DNA of 64,000 nucleotides, from positions 1 to 64,000 of the forward strand of contig JAPPIK010000055.1 in the NCBI GenBank assembly GCA_028820655.1, written 5' to 3'. The stretch is from Candidatus Poribacteria bacterium (GTDB taxonomy: Bacteria > Poribacteria > WGA-4E > JAJDTR01). The translations under genes were made by a program, and so were the position numbers. Shown one piece after another: positions 1-8,961 of the stretch. Numbering within the stretch: the first letter of the stretch is position 1; every line of letters starts with the position of its first letter. The notes under the pieces were generated by a model. The model worked only from the letters and a program-made list of their open reading frames with translations. It did no database searches and was not told the origin of the DNA.

Positions 1-71
1 CCGGTGTAGCTCAGTGGTAGAGCACACGACTCATAATCGTGCTGTCCGGAGTTCAACTCTCCGCACCGGCA
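1..71 (+). tRNA. tRNA with anticodon CAU (Met, or Ile2 substrate of TilS), first base outside window
   Basis: A cloverleaf can be drawn. The acceptor arm ends in CACCGGC at 64-70 and pairs with CCGGTG at 1-6 plus one G that must lie just before the window. The D arm is 9-23, the anticodon stem is CACGA/TCGTG and the T arm is CGGAG/CTCCG. The anticodon loop CTCATAA gives CAU at 32-34. Position 71 is the discriminator A, and no CCA is encoded. The anticodon stem lacks the three G-C pairs of initiator tRNA, so this is elongator Met or the Ile2 isoacceptor whose C34 becomes lysidine. The sequence alone does not decide, but tilS follows directly. Confidence 0.93.
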
Positions 72-93
72 TTTCACCCACTCTGTTTTCTTC

Positions 94-115
94 GCCGCTA
101 TACGCGGCTTTTTTT
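94..115 (+). terminator. Rho-independent terminator after the tRNA
   Basis: A GCCGC/GCGGC stem (94-98 and 104-108) with the loop TATAC is followed by seven T. It sits 23 bases after the tRNA and 33 bases before tilS. The tRNA transcript is therefore probably ended here rather than read into tilS. Confidence 0.8.
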
Positions 116-148
116 ATGCCTATTTAGTGCCCGTTATCGAGACACAGG

Positions 149-1561
149 ATGAGCATATCCTCCGGTTTTCTACAGCGAGCCCATCGGTTCATATTGCGGC
201 ACGATATGATTTGCTCGGGGGAAACCGTAGTAATCGGTTTCTCCGGTGGAGTAGATTCTCTCGCTCTTCTCATCGCTCTACACGAATTACGGCACCACTT
301 TGATTGCAAACTCCACGTTGCCCACCTTGATCATCAACTTCGCCAAGAATCGGCTTTCGATGCACAGCTTGTAAAGCAACACGCCAGCCGTTTGAAATTG
401 CCATTTACAATCAAAAAGGTTGATATACCCGCCTTGCTAAAGCAGCGAAAACAGTCGAAAGAAGCGGTAGCGCGCGAAGTACGCTATAAATTCTTTGAAT
501 CCGTCTGCTCACAGACCGGCGCAACCAAGGTAGCACTGGGACATCACCGTGACGATCAGGCGGAAACAGTGTTGATAAATCTACTACGGGGTGCCGCTAT
601 CACCGGGCTTAGAGGTATACTTCCTGTCAGAGATGGGAAATTCATTCGTCCTCTGCTTCATTTTTCACGGTTAGAAATCGACGAATTTGTCGCCAAGCAA
701 GGATTGCGGCCCTGCGAAGACTCAACCAATTGGAATCGGAGCTTTCTGCGCAATCGGATTCGACTAGAATTGATCCCTCTTCTTAAACGCGATTATAATC
801 ACAATATTCAAAATACACTGGCTCAGAACGCCGAGTTGGTGCGTGAGGAATCAGACTACCTGGAAGAGGAAACTTGCAAGGCGTTCAATGCGTGCTTGGC
901 AGGGTCTCCTACACACGATGTGGTTGCCTTAGACCGCCTGAAATTCCTTCGACAGCACCGTGCTATGCGCCGGCGCATCCTCCGACTTGCTGTCGAACAG
1001 ATACAGGGGGACGCGAAAGACCTGGCTTTCAATCATTCCGAATCCATGCTACAATTGTGCGAGGTTGAATCTCCCAATCGGAGACTCAATCTTCCCAACA
1101 ACCTGGAATTCCTACGAGCATACAATCAGTTAATCATTCAACGCCCCTCAAGCAAGATTGATAACTTTGAGTACACTGTTGCGGCTTCGGGAACAAACCA
1201 TTTTCCAGCCTTGAACACAGTGATGACTTCTACGATTGTTGAAGTATCAAATGGCAGGGATTTTCAGATTCCAAGTGGAAGATTTCAGGCGTTGTTCGAT
1301 GCCGACGAGATTCAAATGCCGCTTAAAATCAGGAATCGGCAATCGGGTGATCGAATTCAACCATTTGGCATGGCAGGAACAAAGAAGGTGAAAGACCTTT
1401 TAATTGATGCAAAGGTACCTCAACTAACGCGGCAGGGCATACCGATTCTTGTCGCGGGTAACGAGGTTTTGTGGGTCGTCGGATACCGCACGAGCGAAAA
1501 GTATAAAGTTAAGGACAAAACAAGGCGAATCCTCCGTCTGAATTATTCCCCAAAATCCTAA
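149..1561 (+). CDS. tilS: tRNA(Ile)-lysidine synthase
   Basis: This enzyme ligates lysine to C34 of tRNA-Ile(CAU) using ATP, so that the tRNA reads AUA instead of AUG. The PP-loop motif SGGVDS lies at residues 32-37 and the HxxDDQAET motif of the family follows near residue 130. A C-terminal TilS domain is visible from about residue 390, with the stretch RNRQSGDRIQPFG. At 470 residues it is the long, two-domain form also known from Bacillus. The ATG is the first in frame after the tRNA terminator; the ribosome site is weak. A GNAT gene and then hpt follow, recalling the widespread tilS-hpt pairing, but no ftsH is present. The family call is firm. Confidence 0.95.
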   Translation: MSISSGFLQRAHRFILRHDMICSGETVVIGFSGGVDSLALLIALHELRHHFDCKLHVAHLDHQLRQESAFDAQLVKQHASRLKLPFTIKKVDIPALLKQRKQSKEAVAREVRYKFFESVCSQTGATKVALGHHRDDQAETVLINLLRGAAITGLRGILPVRDGKFIRPLLHFSRLEIDEFVAKQGLRPCEDSTNWNRSFLRNRIRLELIPLLKRDYNHNIQNTLAQNAELVREESDYLEEETCKAFNACLAGSPTHDVVALDRLKFLRQHRAMRRRILRLAVEQIQGDAKDLAFNHSESMLQLCEVESPNRRLNLPNNLEFLRAYNQLIIQRPSSKIDNFEYTVAASGTNHFPALNTVMTSTIVEVSNGRDFQIPSGRFQALFDADEIQMPLKIRNRQSGDRIQPFGMAGTKKVKDLLIDAKVPQLTRQGIPILVAGNEVLWVVGYRTSEKYKVKDKTRRILRLNYSPKS

Positions 1562-1742
1562 CCAACCCGATGCCATCATATTGTCCAAGCTTCCTCGCAA
1601 CCAAGGAAGATGCAGAATCAAGTATTATGGCAACCGATGGACTTCCTGAATAGAGGCACCCTATCTCCATTCACCGCCGGTTAAACTTTGAGAGGAAACT
1701 AATTGATCGCTAAGTGCCGGTAGCTTAGTTTTACAGTGGAAG

Positions 1743-2570
1743 ATGCCAATCCTAGTTTATTCTCTCGGCGAAGCTTTGGACAGAGAGGCGTGCATCCGTT
1801 GGCTGGCCCGCGACCCGATTCAAAACCTCATGCTATTGGGGGATTTATATCCACCCCTAATTGACGTCTCGGACGTGTATGTCGCAATCGAGGAAGGGGA
1901 TATTGTAGGCGTAGGCAGCCTGTTTCGCGGCTTTCCGACGCCGTCGGTCATCATTACCGAAAGCAACCTGGTAGTTCAAAACACACTTCTGTCGAGGATG
2001 AGCGGAGACCTTGAAACTGAGTGGATGACAGTTTCAAACTCGGCTTCTTCCTCGATTTTCCGTAAATTCGGGAATCTAATTCATTCCCACACCGAACGTC
2101 AAATGCTGCTGCGTAAGCCTATTACGGCACGAGAAAAACCAGCCAGATTAATACAACGGGAAGAGTTCGATTCGCTAGATCAATTTTACGTGGAACATCA
2201 GGCCGAGGCGTGGACGCCACCGATGTTTGAGATGGGCCCCTACTACGGGGTTTGGTGTAATGACCAGCTTATCTCGGCAGCAGGCACACATTTTGTGACA
2301 CCCTTCATCGCCCAGATTGGTAATGTTTTCACACACCCCAAATTTAGGGGGCGAGGATATGCTACAGCGGCAACCATCGCTGTTACGAACCATTTGAGGC
2401 GGATGGGGATTAAGATTATCAGTCTATTTGTAGTCGACCAGAATGAACCTGCAATCCGAATCTACGAGCGACTAGGATTTGTTAAGGAGCGAGAACTCAT
2501 CTTCGCACACTACGCATCTACCGGGAGTCTATATCATGATACCTACCGTGCAGTCGGTTCTAATCAGTGA
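1743..2570 (+). CDS. GNAT family N-acetyltransferase
   Basis: A 275-residue protein whose C-terminal half is a GNAT fold. Near residue 200 it has the acetyl-CoA pyrophosphate loop pattern RGRGYA, followed by a helix and the strand-turn NEPAIRIYERLGF typical of the family's end. The N-terminal 120 residues are not a standard GNAT part and resemble the extra domain of two-domain acetyltransferases. The substrate cannot be told. The gene overlaps the start of hpt by 35 bases, so the two are probably translated from one message. Confidence 0.8.
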   Translation: MPILVYSLGEALDREACIRWLARDPIQNLMLLGDLYPPLIDVSDVYVAIEEGDIVGVGSLFRGFPTPSVIITESNLVVQNTLLSRMSGDLETEWMTVSNSASSSIFRKFGNLIHSHTERQMLLRKPITAREKPARLIQREEFDSLDQFYVEHQAEAWTPPMFEMGPYYGVWCNDQLISAAGTHFVTPFIAQIGNVFTHPKFRGRGYATAATIAVTNHLRRMGIKIISLFVVDQNEPAIRIYERLGFVKERELIFAHYASTGSLYHDTYRAVGSNQ

Positions 2571-3069
2571 ATCCCAGATCGAAAAACGAGTGCATGAATT
2601 AGGGCAACAGATTTCCAAGGATTATGATGACTCAGATTTGGTATTGGTCTGTGTTCTGAAAGGGGCAATCATGTTTTTCGCCGATTTGATTCGCACACTC
2701 GCGGTGCCAGCCCGTTATGAGTTTGTACAACTAGCAAGCTATCACAACGATACCAAGTCTTCAGGAGTGCAGATGATACAAGGACTTTATCAAGACCTTT
2801 TCCGGGCAGATGTGCTGATTGTGGAAGATATTGTCGATACGGGAATGACGTTGGAATTACTATTAAATCACGTCGGTTCCTTTGAACCGACTAGCATAAA
2901 AGTATGCAGCCTGCTGGATAAACCCGACCGACGAGAAGTACCCGTTTCAATCGACTACCTTGGATTTGAGATTCCGAACACATTTGTGGTAGGGTACGGC
3001 TTGGACTACGCGCAACACTACAGGAATTTGCCGTACATCGGAGTTCTAGATGGGGAGGGATTACGCTAA
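2536..3069 (+). CDS. hpt: Hypoxanthine phosphoribosyltransferase
   Basis: Purine salvage enzyme that makes IMP or GMP from hypoxanthine or guanine and PRPP. The PRPP-binding motif VEDIVDTGMT lies at residues 96-105. The N-terminal loop LKGAIMFFADL and the C-terminal motif with VVGYGLDYAQHYRNLPYIG are typical of bacterial Hpt. I chose the ATG at 2536 because GGGAG lies nine bases upstream and the protein then has the usual 177 residues; an in-frame ATG at 2479 would add an unrelated tail inside the acetyltransferase gene. It is translationally coupled to that gene. Confidence 0.95.
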   Translation: MIPTVQSVLISESQIEKRVHELGQQISKDYDDSDLVLVCVLKGAIMFFADLIRTLAVPARYEFVQLASYHNDTKSSGVQMIQGLYQDLFRADVLIVEDIVDTGMTLELLLNHVGSFEPTSIKVCSLLDKPDRREVPVSIDYLGFEIPNTFVVGYGLDYAQHYRNLPYIGVLDGEGLR

Positions 3070-3253
3070 GAATTTCATACTTGTGGCTGCTAGAGAGCAT
3101 ATCTGGCGGGTTGGCTACAGGACAGTTTGTATTAATCTCTTCCAACAACCAAAATCAGGCGTCAAGCATCAGTTTTGGCTTGTGCTTCGGCAGATACACA
3201 AACTTCAAAATGCCGCAACGCCGCCGATGATCAGACTTGCACACGAAATCTCT

Positions 3254-3907
3254 TCACTTCAGAAATTCGTCAAGCGCATCAAGTTCCTCGCCTTTGTTGC
3301 TGGTTGACGCTTGGGGAACTGCACTCACCGCATCAGACTTTGAGACAAACCCATACAATTCGATCTCCGAAATCTTTGCCGGAGCATTGACTTTCCCGCT
3401 ATACGTTCTCCAGCCACGGATATTTTGAACATTCTTGCGACGCTGGCCCGCATCGTCCGAAGTCCGGCGTATCCGAATCTTGATGCCTGAAGTAAACACC
3501 GTCCTGTTAAGTCGGATATCAATAATCTTCTTCTTGTTGCTTTCAACCTCCTTGATTTTCTCCCACCTGCCTTGCGAATCAGTCGTCCAGATATCGAAAG
3601 CTTGCAGGTTGGAAGAGTGTATGATGACGCGATGAATGGATTTGGGTTCTGGGAGAGTAATTATCGACTCGGATTGAGACCCGAAACTCATGATCATGTC
3701 GCCCGTGCTCTCAACGTATTGAGACTGCCCAACCGTCCTAACGTTCCCGTCAATTATTGCCGGATCGTTTGCCCTAACGCCGTCGGCCAATACAAAATTG
3801 CTGCTCCACTGTTGCTCCGCAGAGAATCCCTGTAAACCGAGACAGCCATGTGACGATACCATGACTATCACAACCATCAGAACTGTCATTACCGATTGAA
3901 AATGCAT
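3254..3907 (-). CDS. Exported discoidin-like (F5/8 type C-like) protein, probable lipoprotein
   Basis: 217 residues. A hydrophobic signal runs through residues 5-18 and a Cys at 22 sits in a weak lipobox (SSHGC). The remainder looks like a single beta-sandwich of the galactose-binding or discoidin kind, with the strands SIITLPEPKSIHRVIIHS and KIRIRRT and the closing strand AKISEIELYGF. Such domains bind sugars or other surface ligands. It is last in a four-gene minus-strand run. Its acidic end EELDALDEFLK resembles DELDAIMQ, the end of the protein at 6116-6892, so the two are probably paralogues. The ligand is unknown. Confidence 0.65.
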   Translation of the reverse strand: MHFQSVMTVLMVVIVMVSSHGCLGLQGFSAEQQWSSNFVLADGVRANDPAIIDGNVRTVGQSQYVESTGDMIMSFGSQSESIITLPEPKSIHRVIIHSSNLQAFDIWTTDSQGRWEKIKEVESNKKKIIDIRLNRTVFTSGIKIRIRRTSDDAGQRRKNVQNIRGWRTYSGKVNAPAKISEIELYGFVSKSDAVSAVPQASTSNKGEELDALDEFLK

Positions 3908-3923
3908 CTGGTTTTGCTCCTTT

Positions 3924-4928
3924 CTATCTCTGTCGAGTTGGGGCTGCTATTCGAAGGGCCGACTCAATGTCGTCTCTGGTCAACCGGCGGACATTGAATT
4001 TAAGATTTTCAAAGTAGGGAACAAGATCCTCTCCCGCAGCTTGACTCATATAGTAAATCAGCATACTCGTTTTCATCTCTCCAGGAAGTTGCTGGTGGTA
4101 TCTGTCCGCTTCCATAAGGCGGAAAACCTCGGGATAAAATCCCTCACCGTAAAGATTGTAGAGTTCCTTGACAATTGAGAACGAGTAGCCGTAACCCCAT
4201 TGCGCATCAACCGACGCGTGCCCCCTCCACGATTGTATGGCGTTGACATCGTCCATGTCGACCTTCATGTTCTCCTGAAGATCAAGAGGTCTAAAATCTC
4301 CTCCCCTAGCATACTGTATCTGCACGAAAACGGCAATTCCTTCGGTGAACCATGTCGGCAGGTAGTAATTGGCTGTGAATGCATGAGTGAGCTCATGCGC
4401 CCTTACTTCTCTCTCGTCAAACATAGCCATTGGGAAATGCATCACGATATTCCCGACTGTTTTCAATAGCGCGTTGCCTTGAGGCACCGTCGCATGACGG
4501 GATTCCGTCATTGCCCGCCTTGTGGTTCCTTGAAACGTCTCATACAGTACAATGCCGATGCGGCGAGTTGGCGGCTCGATGTGAAAAAGTTCGTGAATAT
4601 ACTTATAAAGACTCTCCATATAAAGCAATGCGCCATGTCCGAACTCTTGACGTTCTTTGGACTCATCCAACGATCTTCTCTTAAGCAAGTCCTCATGAAA
4701 CGTCAATTCATAGTGATCGCTTCCAATTTTTAAGCCATCGGGAGAAACTGATATTTGCGCGTCGGGACGTGGAAGTGTCAGGTAACGCTTGCTCTGCTGC
4801 TGTTTGATTTTTTCTCGCTGACGTTGTCGAGACTTCTCAAGCGAGGCACAACTGGTTATGCAGATCGCGATCGCAAAATGCACAATCAATAACTTCACGT
4901 GTTTCTTGGATGCTCTCAGTATTCTCAT
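3924..4928 (-). CDS. Lipoprotein metallopeptidase with HExxH motif (peptidase MA-like)
   Basis: 334 residues. A signal sequence ends in the lipobox ITSC with Cys at 27, so the protein should be lipid-anchored. HELTH at residues 178-182 and Glu196 in FTEG form the zinc site of gluzincins; the spacing and the PTWFTEG segment match the peptidase MA-like group. No substrate is known. The segment just after the lipid Cys, ASLEKSRQRQREKIK, closely resembles that of the thioredoxin-like lipoprotein upstream, although the two mature domains are unrelated. It starts 16 bases upstream of the next gene in transcription order, so they are probably cotranscribed. Confidence 0.8.
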   Translation of the reverse strand: MRILRASKKHVKLLIVHFAIAICITSCASLEKSRQRQREKIKQQQSKRYLTLPRPDAQISVSPDGLKIGSDHYELTFHEDLLKRRSLDESKERQEFGHGALLYMESLYKYIHELFHIEPPTRRIGIVLYETFQGTTRRAMTESRHATVPQGNALLKTVGNIVMHFPMAMFDEREVRAHELTHAFTANYYLPTWFTEGIAVFVQIQYARGGDFRPLDLQENMKVDMDDVNAIQSWRGHASVDAQWGYGYSFSIVKELYNLYGEGFYPEVFRLMEADRYHQQLPGEMKTSMLIYYMSQAAGEDLVPYFENLKFNVRRLTRDDIESALRIAAPTRQR

Positions 4929-5033
4929 CTGTCGCTTTTTTGATCGGCGAACGCGTACTGCGCTCTCACCTGTTCAAGTCAAGCCGTCGACTATCAAGCT
5001 GTTGCCATGGAGGAACTCTTTACCGAATTCTCC

Positions 5034-5708
5034 TTACTTGCAGCATCCCGCCGCGATGACCGGACGGCTTATCGGATACGCTACAGTCGGATACGCTTCA
5101 AACTGTGCACGAGAAGAACTGCTAAACAGATTATTGATCTTCCTTTCCATTGCTCCTTCACTATTAAAGCCGACATCTCGATCCCGAATGATCCCGTCTT
5201 TGTCAATATAGTATGTACACGGAATGCCCCCGACATTGTAATCTAGGAATGGCAAGTGCCCATCCAAAAGTACAGTATAGGAAATCTGCGCCTTCGCAAA
5301 GTCTCGAACTGCTTGGTGATCGCTCTCATTGTTCACGCCCAAAACGACTAATCCCCGATCCTTGTACTTCTTGGACAAATTCTCCAAGTGTGGGATCTCC
5401 ATACGACAGGGACCGCACCACGTCGCCCAGAAGTTAATCACGACGCGTTTTCCTCTTAGCTCTGCTAAACTGACCTGATTCCCATTCAAATCTTGTAAGG
5501 TGAACAACGGAGCAGGTTGACCACGCAGGGAAAAATCTTCTACGGGCATTTCCGGTGGAGTCGTGTACCCTGCGAGTTTTCGCTTTATCCTCTCTTGTCT
5601 TCGTTGCTGCGCCTCTTCCAGCGCCGCGCAACTGATGACCGAGGTCAATAGTAGAATAAGGATAGGCATGGAAACCCACTTCTTGTCAAATCGGTTTGAA
5701 TGTGCCAT
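5034..5708 (-). CDS. TlpA/ResA-type thioredoxin-like lipoprotein
   Basis: 224 residues. Signal sequence with lipobox VISC and Cys at 27, then a thioredoxin fold of the AhpC/TlpA type: PAPLFTLQDLNGN, the WCGPC active site at 97-101, and the cis-Pro loop in GGIPCTYY. Such proteins reduce or exchange disulfides outside the inner membrane. I chose the ATG at 5708 because it puts the lipid Cys at residue 27, exactly as in the neighbouring peptidase; an in-frame start at 5813 would place it at 62. The segment AALEEAQQRRQERIK after the Cys mirrors the peptidase. Two adjacent Cys lie at the very end (GCCK). Confidence 0.87.
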   Translation of the reverse strand: MAHSNRFDKKWVSMPILILLLTSVISCAALEEAQQRRQERIKRKLAGYTTPPEMPVEDFSLRGQPAPLFTLQDLNGNQVSLAELRGKRVVINFWATWCGPCRMEIPHLENLSKKYKDRGLVVLGVNNESDHQAVRDFAKAQISYTVLLDGHLPFLDYNVGGIPCTYYIDKDGIIRDRDVGFNSEGAMERKINNLFSSSSRAQFEAYPTVAYPISRPVIAAGCCK

Positions 5709-6115
5709 CGGTTTATTCGCCTTTACCTTTTCTTGATTGCGATGTGAAGAGAACCACTTAGATAGCCTCAGTAGGCTGCGATAACAGAACACTAGGACTG
5801 ACATTAGGGACATCCCGATTCAGATATGCACATATCTGGAAACACATGTTTTAACCCGTGATTTCGGAAAATGAGGCAATATTCATACCGCAATAACTTT
5901 CGCGATTTCAACTGCAATGGAGAATTCCATTCAAAGATTCACGTAAACTCAGTACCTTCCCACTACACACCTTAGGGAGCACTGCGGTTGCCAAATTCAT
6001 CGCAATGCCAATCTCCGGTCGTGGAAGGTTCATGTCTCTGTTTCTTTTATCCCATATCCTTGCGAACATGCAATCTAGTTCCTTCTATAACACATGTCTC
6101 TATGGGGACGAAGCA
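5709..6115. other. Intergenic region, no gene seen
   Basis: The 407 bases between the thioredoxin-like gene and the upstream discoidin-like gene hold no convincing reading frame, hairpin terminator or RNA gene. A promoter for the downstream three genes is likely here, but I see no strong consensus match. Confidence 0.5.
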
Positions 6116-6892
6116 CTATTGCATGATCGCATCCAACTCGTCTTCCGGCTCAATTGATTCCGGTTTCCGGACGACTTCATCAATAGACTCGCTTCCGGTG
6201 ACTTCAATCTCGACAATGCGAGCTGCACTTCGTTCTGTAACCGTGGATAGGCTTTTTCCGGCGATTTTTCGATCGTTACTCCTAAGAACTATAAACTTCA
6301 CTCTGCCGATTGACATCATCGGAAACCGAAACTCAATCTTTCCCCCTGCAACAGATCGAATTGGATTCGTTTTTGTATATTCCACTTTTCCATTTTTCAC
6401 GAGAGCTATGGTTTCCCAACGGTCTCCCGTCCATACACGTAATGCCCCCGAATGAATGCCATACTTAGAAGCCGGAAACTTGTCGGAATCCAAGGTATGA
6501 ATTACTATGCGGTTGACCCGCTTCGGTTCCGGGAAACCAACTTCAATCCATGCCCCACCACGGGCTTCCGCCCGCGACGTGTCCCACTGCCAATTGCGCC
6601 AGTTGTCCTTAAGATTCCGGCGTTCAAATTCGGCTTCCCAGCCTTCCCCTTTGCCCCAGTTTTCGGACGATATTATCCCGTTGATTGCAGTTTCCGGACG
6701 ATGATTAGCCGTCGACCTGGAAGCGCTCACCGTTGCGCCGTTTTCAGATAGAGCGTAGTCTACCAACCTTGACCCACCTGTCCCCTGCTGCATCATTTGG
6801 GCTAGACATCCAAGGAGACTCCCGCATAACACTAGCAATACACCGAGAATCCCCGTATAACAAAATCGCTTCAAATCGCAAATCTCCCTCAT
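6116..6892 (-). CDS. Discoidin-like (F5/8 type C) lipoprotein
   Basis: 258 residues. The signal sequence ends in SLLGC with Cys at 29, a good lipobox. The mature part opens with LSENGATVSASRST and continues with ETAINGIISSENWGKGEGW, WIEVGFPEPKRVNRIVIHTLD and a final RIVEIEVTG. This is the order of elements in F5/8 type C carbohydrate-binding domains. It probably sits on the outer membrane and binds glycans. It is first in the minus-strand group of four exported proteins, and its acidic C-terminus is shared with the last one. Ligand and role in the group are unknown. Confidence 0.78.
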   Translation of the reverse strand: MREICDLKRFCYTGILGVLLVLCGSLLGCLAQMMQQGTGGSRLVDYALSENGATVSASRSTANHRPETAINGIISSENWGKGEGWEAEFERRNLKDNWRNWQWDTSRAEARGGAWIEVGFPEPKRVNRIVIHTLDSDKFPASKYGIHSGALRVWTGDRWETIALVKNGKVEYTKTNPIRSVAGGKIEFRFPMMSIGRVKFIVLRSNDRKIAGKSLSTVTERSAARIVEIEVTGSESIDEVVRKPESIEPEDELDAIMQ

Positions 6893-7155
6893 GTGAATTG
6901 CAACCCAGCATTACTATGTTGCCGGTCAACCAAGAAATGGTCCCCCGAACGAGAACCAAATGAGATGTGGGGTTAGAATTTAGCGATACGCGAACCCAAG
7001 TGTGTCGAACCAATTTATGGCGATTCTTCAGCTCGATTGTATGAAGCAAATCCCGGACTCACCATTACATCGGCGTTAGGCAAGATTGTGATCTATTCGT
7101 CATTAACCGACACGAGATTAAGTTGACGAGGCCTCGAAATGAATGGATTAGCCCG

Positions 7156-8298
7156 CTAATCCGCCGCTATGTCAATCGATTCGACCTGAGCCTCACGGAT
7201 AGCGTCACAAAGATAAGTGATCCCTTCCGGGATGTCGTCTACATGGCAGTAAGCATATGCAAGGCGAATACACTTAATCGGATCGCTTCGATAATGAAAT
7301 GCGCGTCCTTCGCTAAACCCTGCATTGTGTCTGCCCGCAAGCTCTCCAAGAATCTCCATGTCCGTTGTCTCCGGTAGCGTAATCCAGAGAAACAGCCCGC
7401 CTCTCGGCCGAGTCCAACTACATAAACCGGCAACATTGTCCTCGAGAGTATCAATCACAGCTTGACATTTCGCACCGACCGCCGCATTCGTCACGGCAAG
7501 ATGTTCGTCCAAGTGGGTTTTGAAGAACTCTGCGACAATGGCACTAGCGAGTGCGCTCGTTCCACCATCCCAACGATTCTCGTGAATGGCGTTGTAGTGC
7601 GGCTGCCGAGCGACAAAGTATCCCTGTCGTAACCCGGCTCCCAAAATCTTCGAGAACGTTGCAATGAATATCACACGATTGGAGTCGTCAAGTTTGAACA
7701 GTGCATCAGGAGTTGCATTGGGCATGAAGTCAATGTCGCCGTAGCAGTCGTCTTCAACAATCAACGTGTCGTAGGCATCTGCCAATTCAAGCAATCTTTC
7801 GCGCCGTTCCAGCGTGAGAATCGCCCCCGTAGGATTTTGGTGATTCGCCGTGGTATATATCAATTTGGGGCGAATGCCTTGCGCTTTGAGCGCTTTCAGG
7901 CGCGCCTCAAGGGCGTCCACGTCCAATCCATCAACATAATCCATCGGCACGCCGACAATGTTCGCTTTGAGGTGTCTCATTATGCCGAGCGTACCGCTGT
8001 AAGTTAATTCCTCGGTCAGAATTGTATCACCTGGGTCGATAAACGTACCAAGTACAAGATCCAGCGCCTGCATCGAGCCCGATGTAAGAGAGATATTGTC
8101 TACGGGAAGGGGCACTCCTTCTCGCCGCTCGAACCGCATCGAGGCTAGCTCGCGCAGCCCACGGTATCCATCGTCACCAGGATAATTCACGAGACTGCCT
8201 CCGAGATCTCGAAGCGCTTTGGCACTCGCCTCAATCAGGGCCTCGGTTGGAAATGTGAACGGATCGGGGCGGCCTCCGGTAAATGCAAAATCTTTCAT
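7156..8298 (-). CDS. PLP-dependent aminotransferase, class I/II (AraT/LysN-like)
   Basis: 380 residues without a DNA-binding domain. Visible fold-type I marks are SLTSGSMQALDLV, the NHQNPTGA segment that contacts PLP, VEDDCYGDI and the Schiff-base Lys in FIATFSKILGAGLRQGYF. The start pattern FAFTGGRPDPFTFP resembles 2-aminoadipate or aromatic aminotransferases and the catalytic part of MocR regulators. The ATG at 8298 has AAGGA seven bases upstream; an in-frame start at 8400 would add an unlikely hydrophobic tail. The gene stands alone between divergent and same-strand spacers, so the amino donor and product cannot be told. Confidence 0.88.
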   Translation of the reverse strand: MKDFAFTGGRPDPFTFPTEALIEASAKALRDLGGSLVNYPGDDGYRGLRELASMRFERREGVPLPVDNISLTSGSMQALDLVLGTFIDPGDTILTEELTYSGTLGIMRHLKANIVGVPMDYVDGLDVDALEARLKALKAQGIRPKLIYTTANHQNPTGAILTLERRERLLELADAYDTLIVEDDCYGDIDFMPNATPDALFKLDDSNRVIFIATFSKILGAGLRQGYFVARQPHYNAIHENRWDGGTSALASAIVAEFFKTHLDEHLAVTNAAVGAKCQAVIDTLEDNVAGLCSWTRPRGGLFLWITLPETTDMEILGELAGRHNAGFSEGRAFHYRSDPIKCIRLAYAYCHVDDIPEGITYLCDAIREAQVESIDIAAD

Positions 8299-8961
8299 GA
8301 TTTGATCCTTAGACTTGTCTGAGATAATCCAGTTATAGGGTACGTAGGCGGTTAAATTCCAGTGTCTTATCACGAAATATCTTACCACATATGCAGCCAA
8401 AATCCTAGAAAAAGCACCTCATGCGTAGGACACGAAAGAGAGATTTGATCATTCCATGCCTCATCCTCGTTGCAGCAACGTAACGAGGGGAAATGCATCC
8501 AAATTCACTCAGGCGCTCTCGCGTTAAATCTAACCATCATGAATGCCTTTTTCAGGCTCATTGGTTTATCGCTCAACAGGCGCAACGGAGCGGAAGGTAT
8601 GCAATACCAGCAGATGCTTTCATTCCCGTGACTTCAATAGAAAAAATTGTCGTCACGAAGGCTGCTGGTGGGTACGTACAAAGCCTGAGCGCCACTCCGT
8701 TGAAACACAGGAATTCGACGATTTGGGGAATCGCAATTCCACTCCGCCCCCTTATCTGTTCGTTTCAAATTTTTCTATACACATATAAAGTTGTCAATGC
8801 AGGTTCCGCAGCATTAATCCTAGCATTGCAACTGCTAACGATTGACCCGACGGTCCCGTAATGTTAAAATTGAGAGACGTAAATGACCGGTGCTTGTTTT
8901 CCGCCCGTATCAACATTAAATTTGTAATTCTTCCATCTTTTGTGAACCTTCTCCGACAGCA
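8299..8961. other. Intergenic region, no gene seen
   Basis: This spacer separates the divergently transcribed aminotransferase and rimI. A plus-strand open frame of 122 codons (8493-8861) has no ribosome site and no protein-like composition, so I do not call it. Promoters for both flanking genes should lie here, but I cannot point to a clear pair. Confidence 0.5.

Noticed and set aside
8493-8861. Possible 122-codon gene between the aminotransferase and rimI
   Set aside because: There is no ribosome site, no recognisable family and a composition unlike neighbouring proteins.
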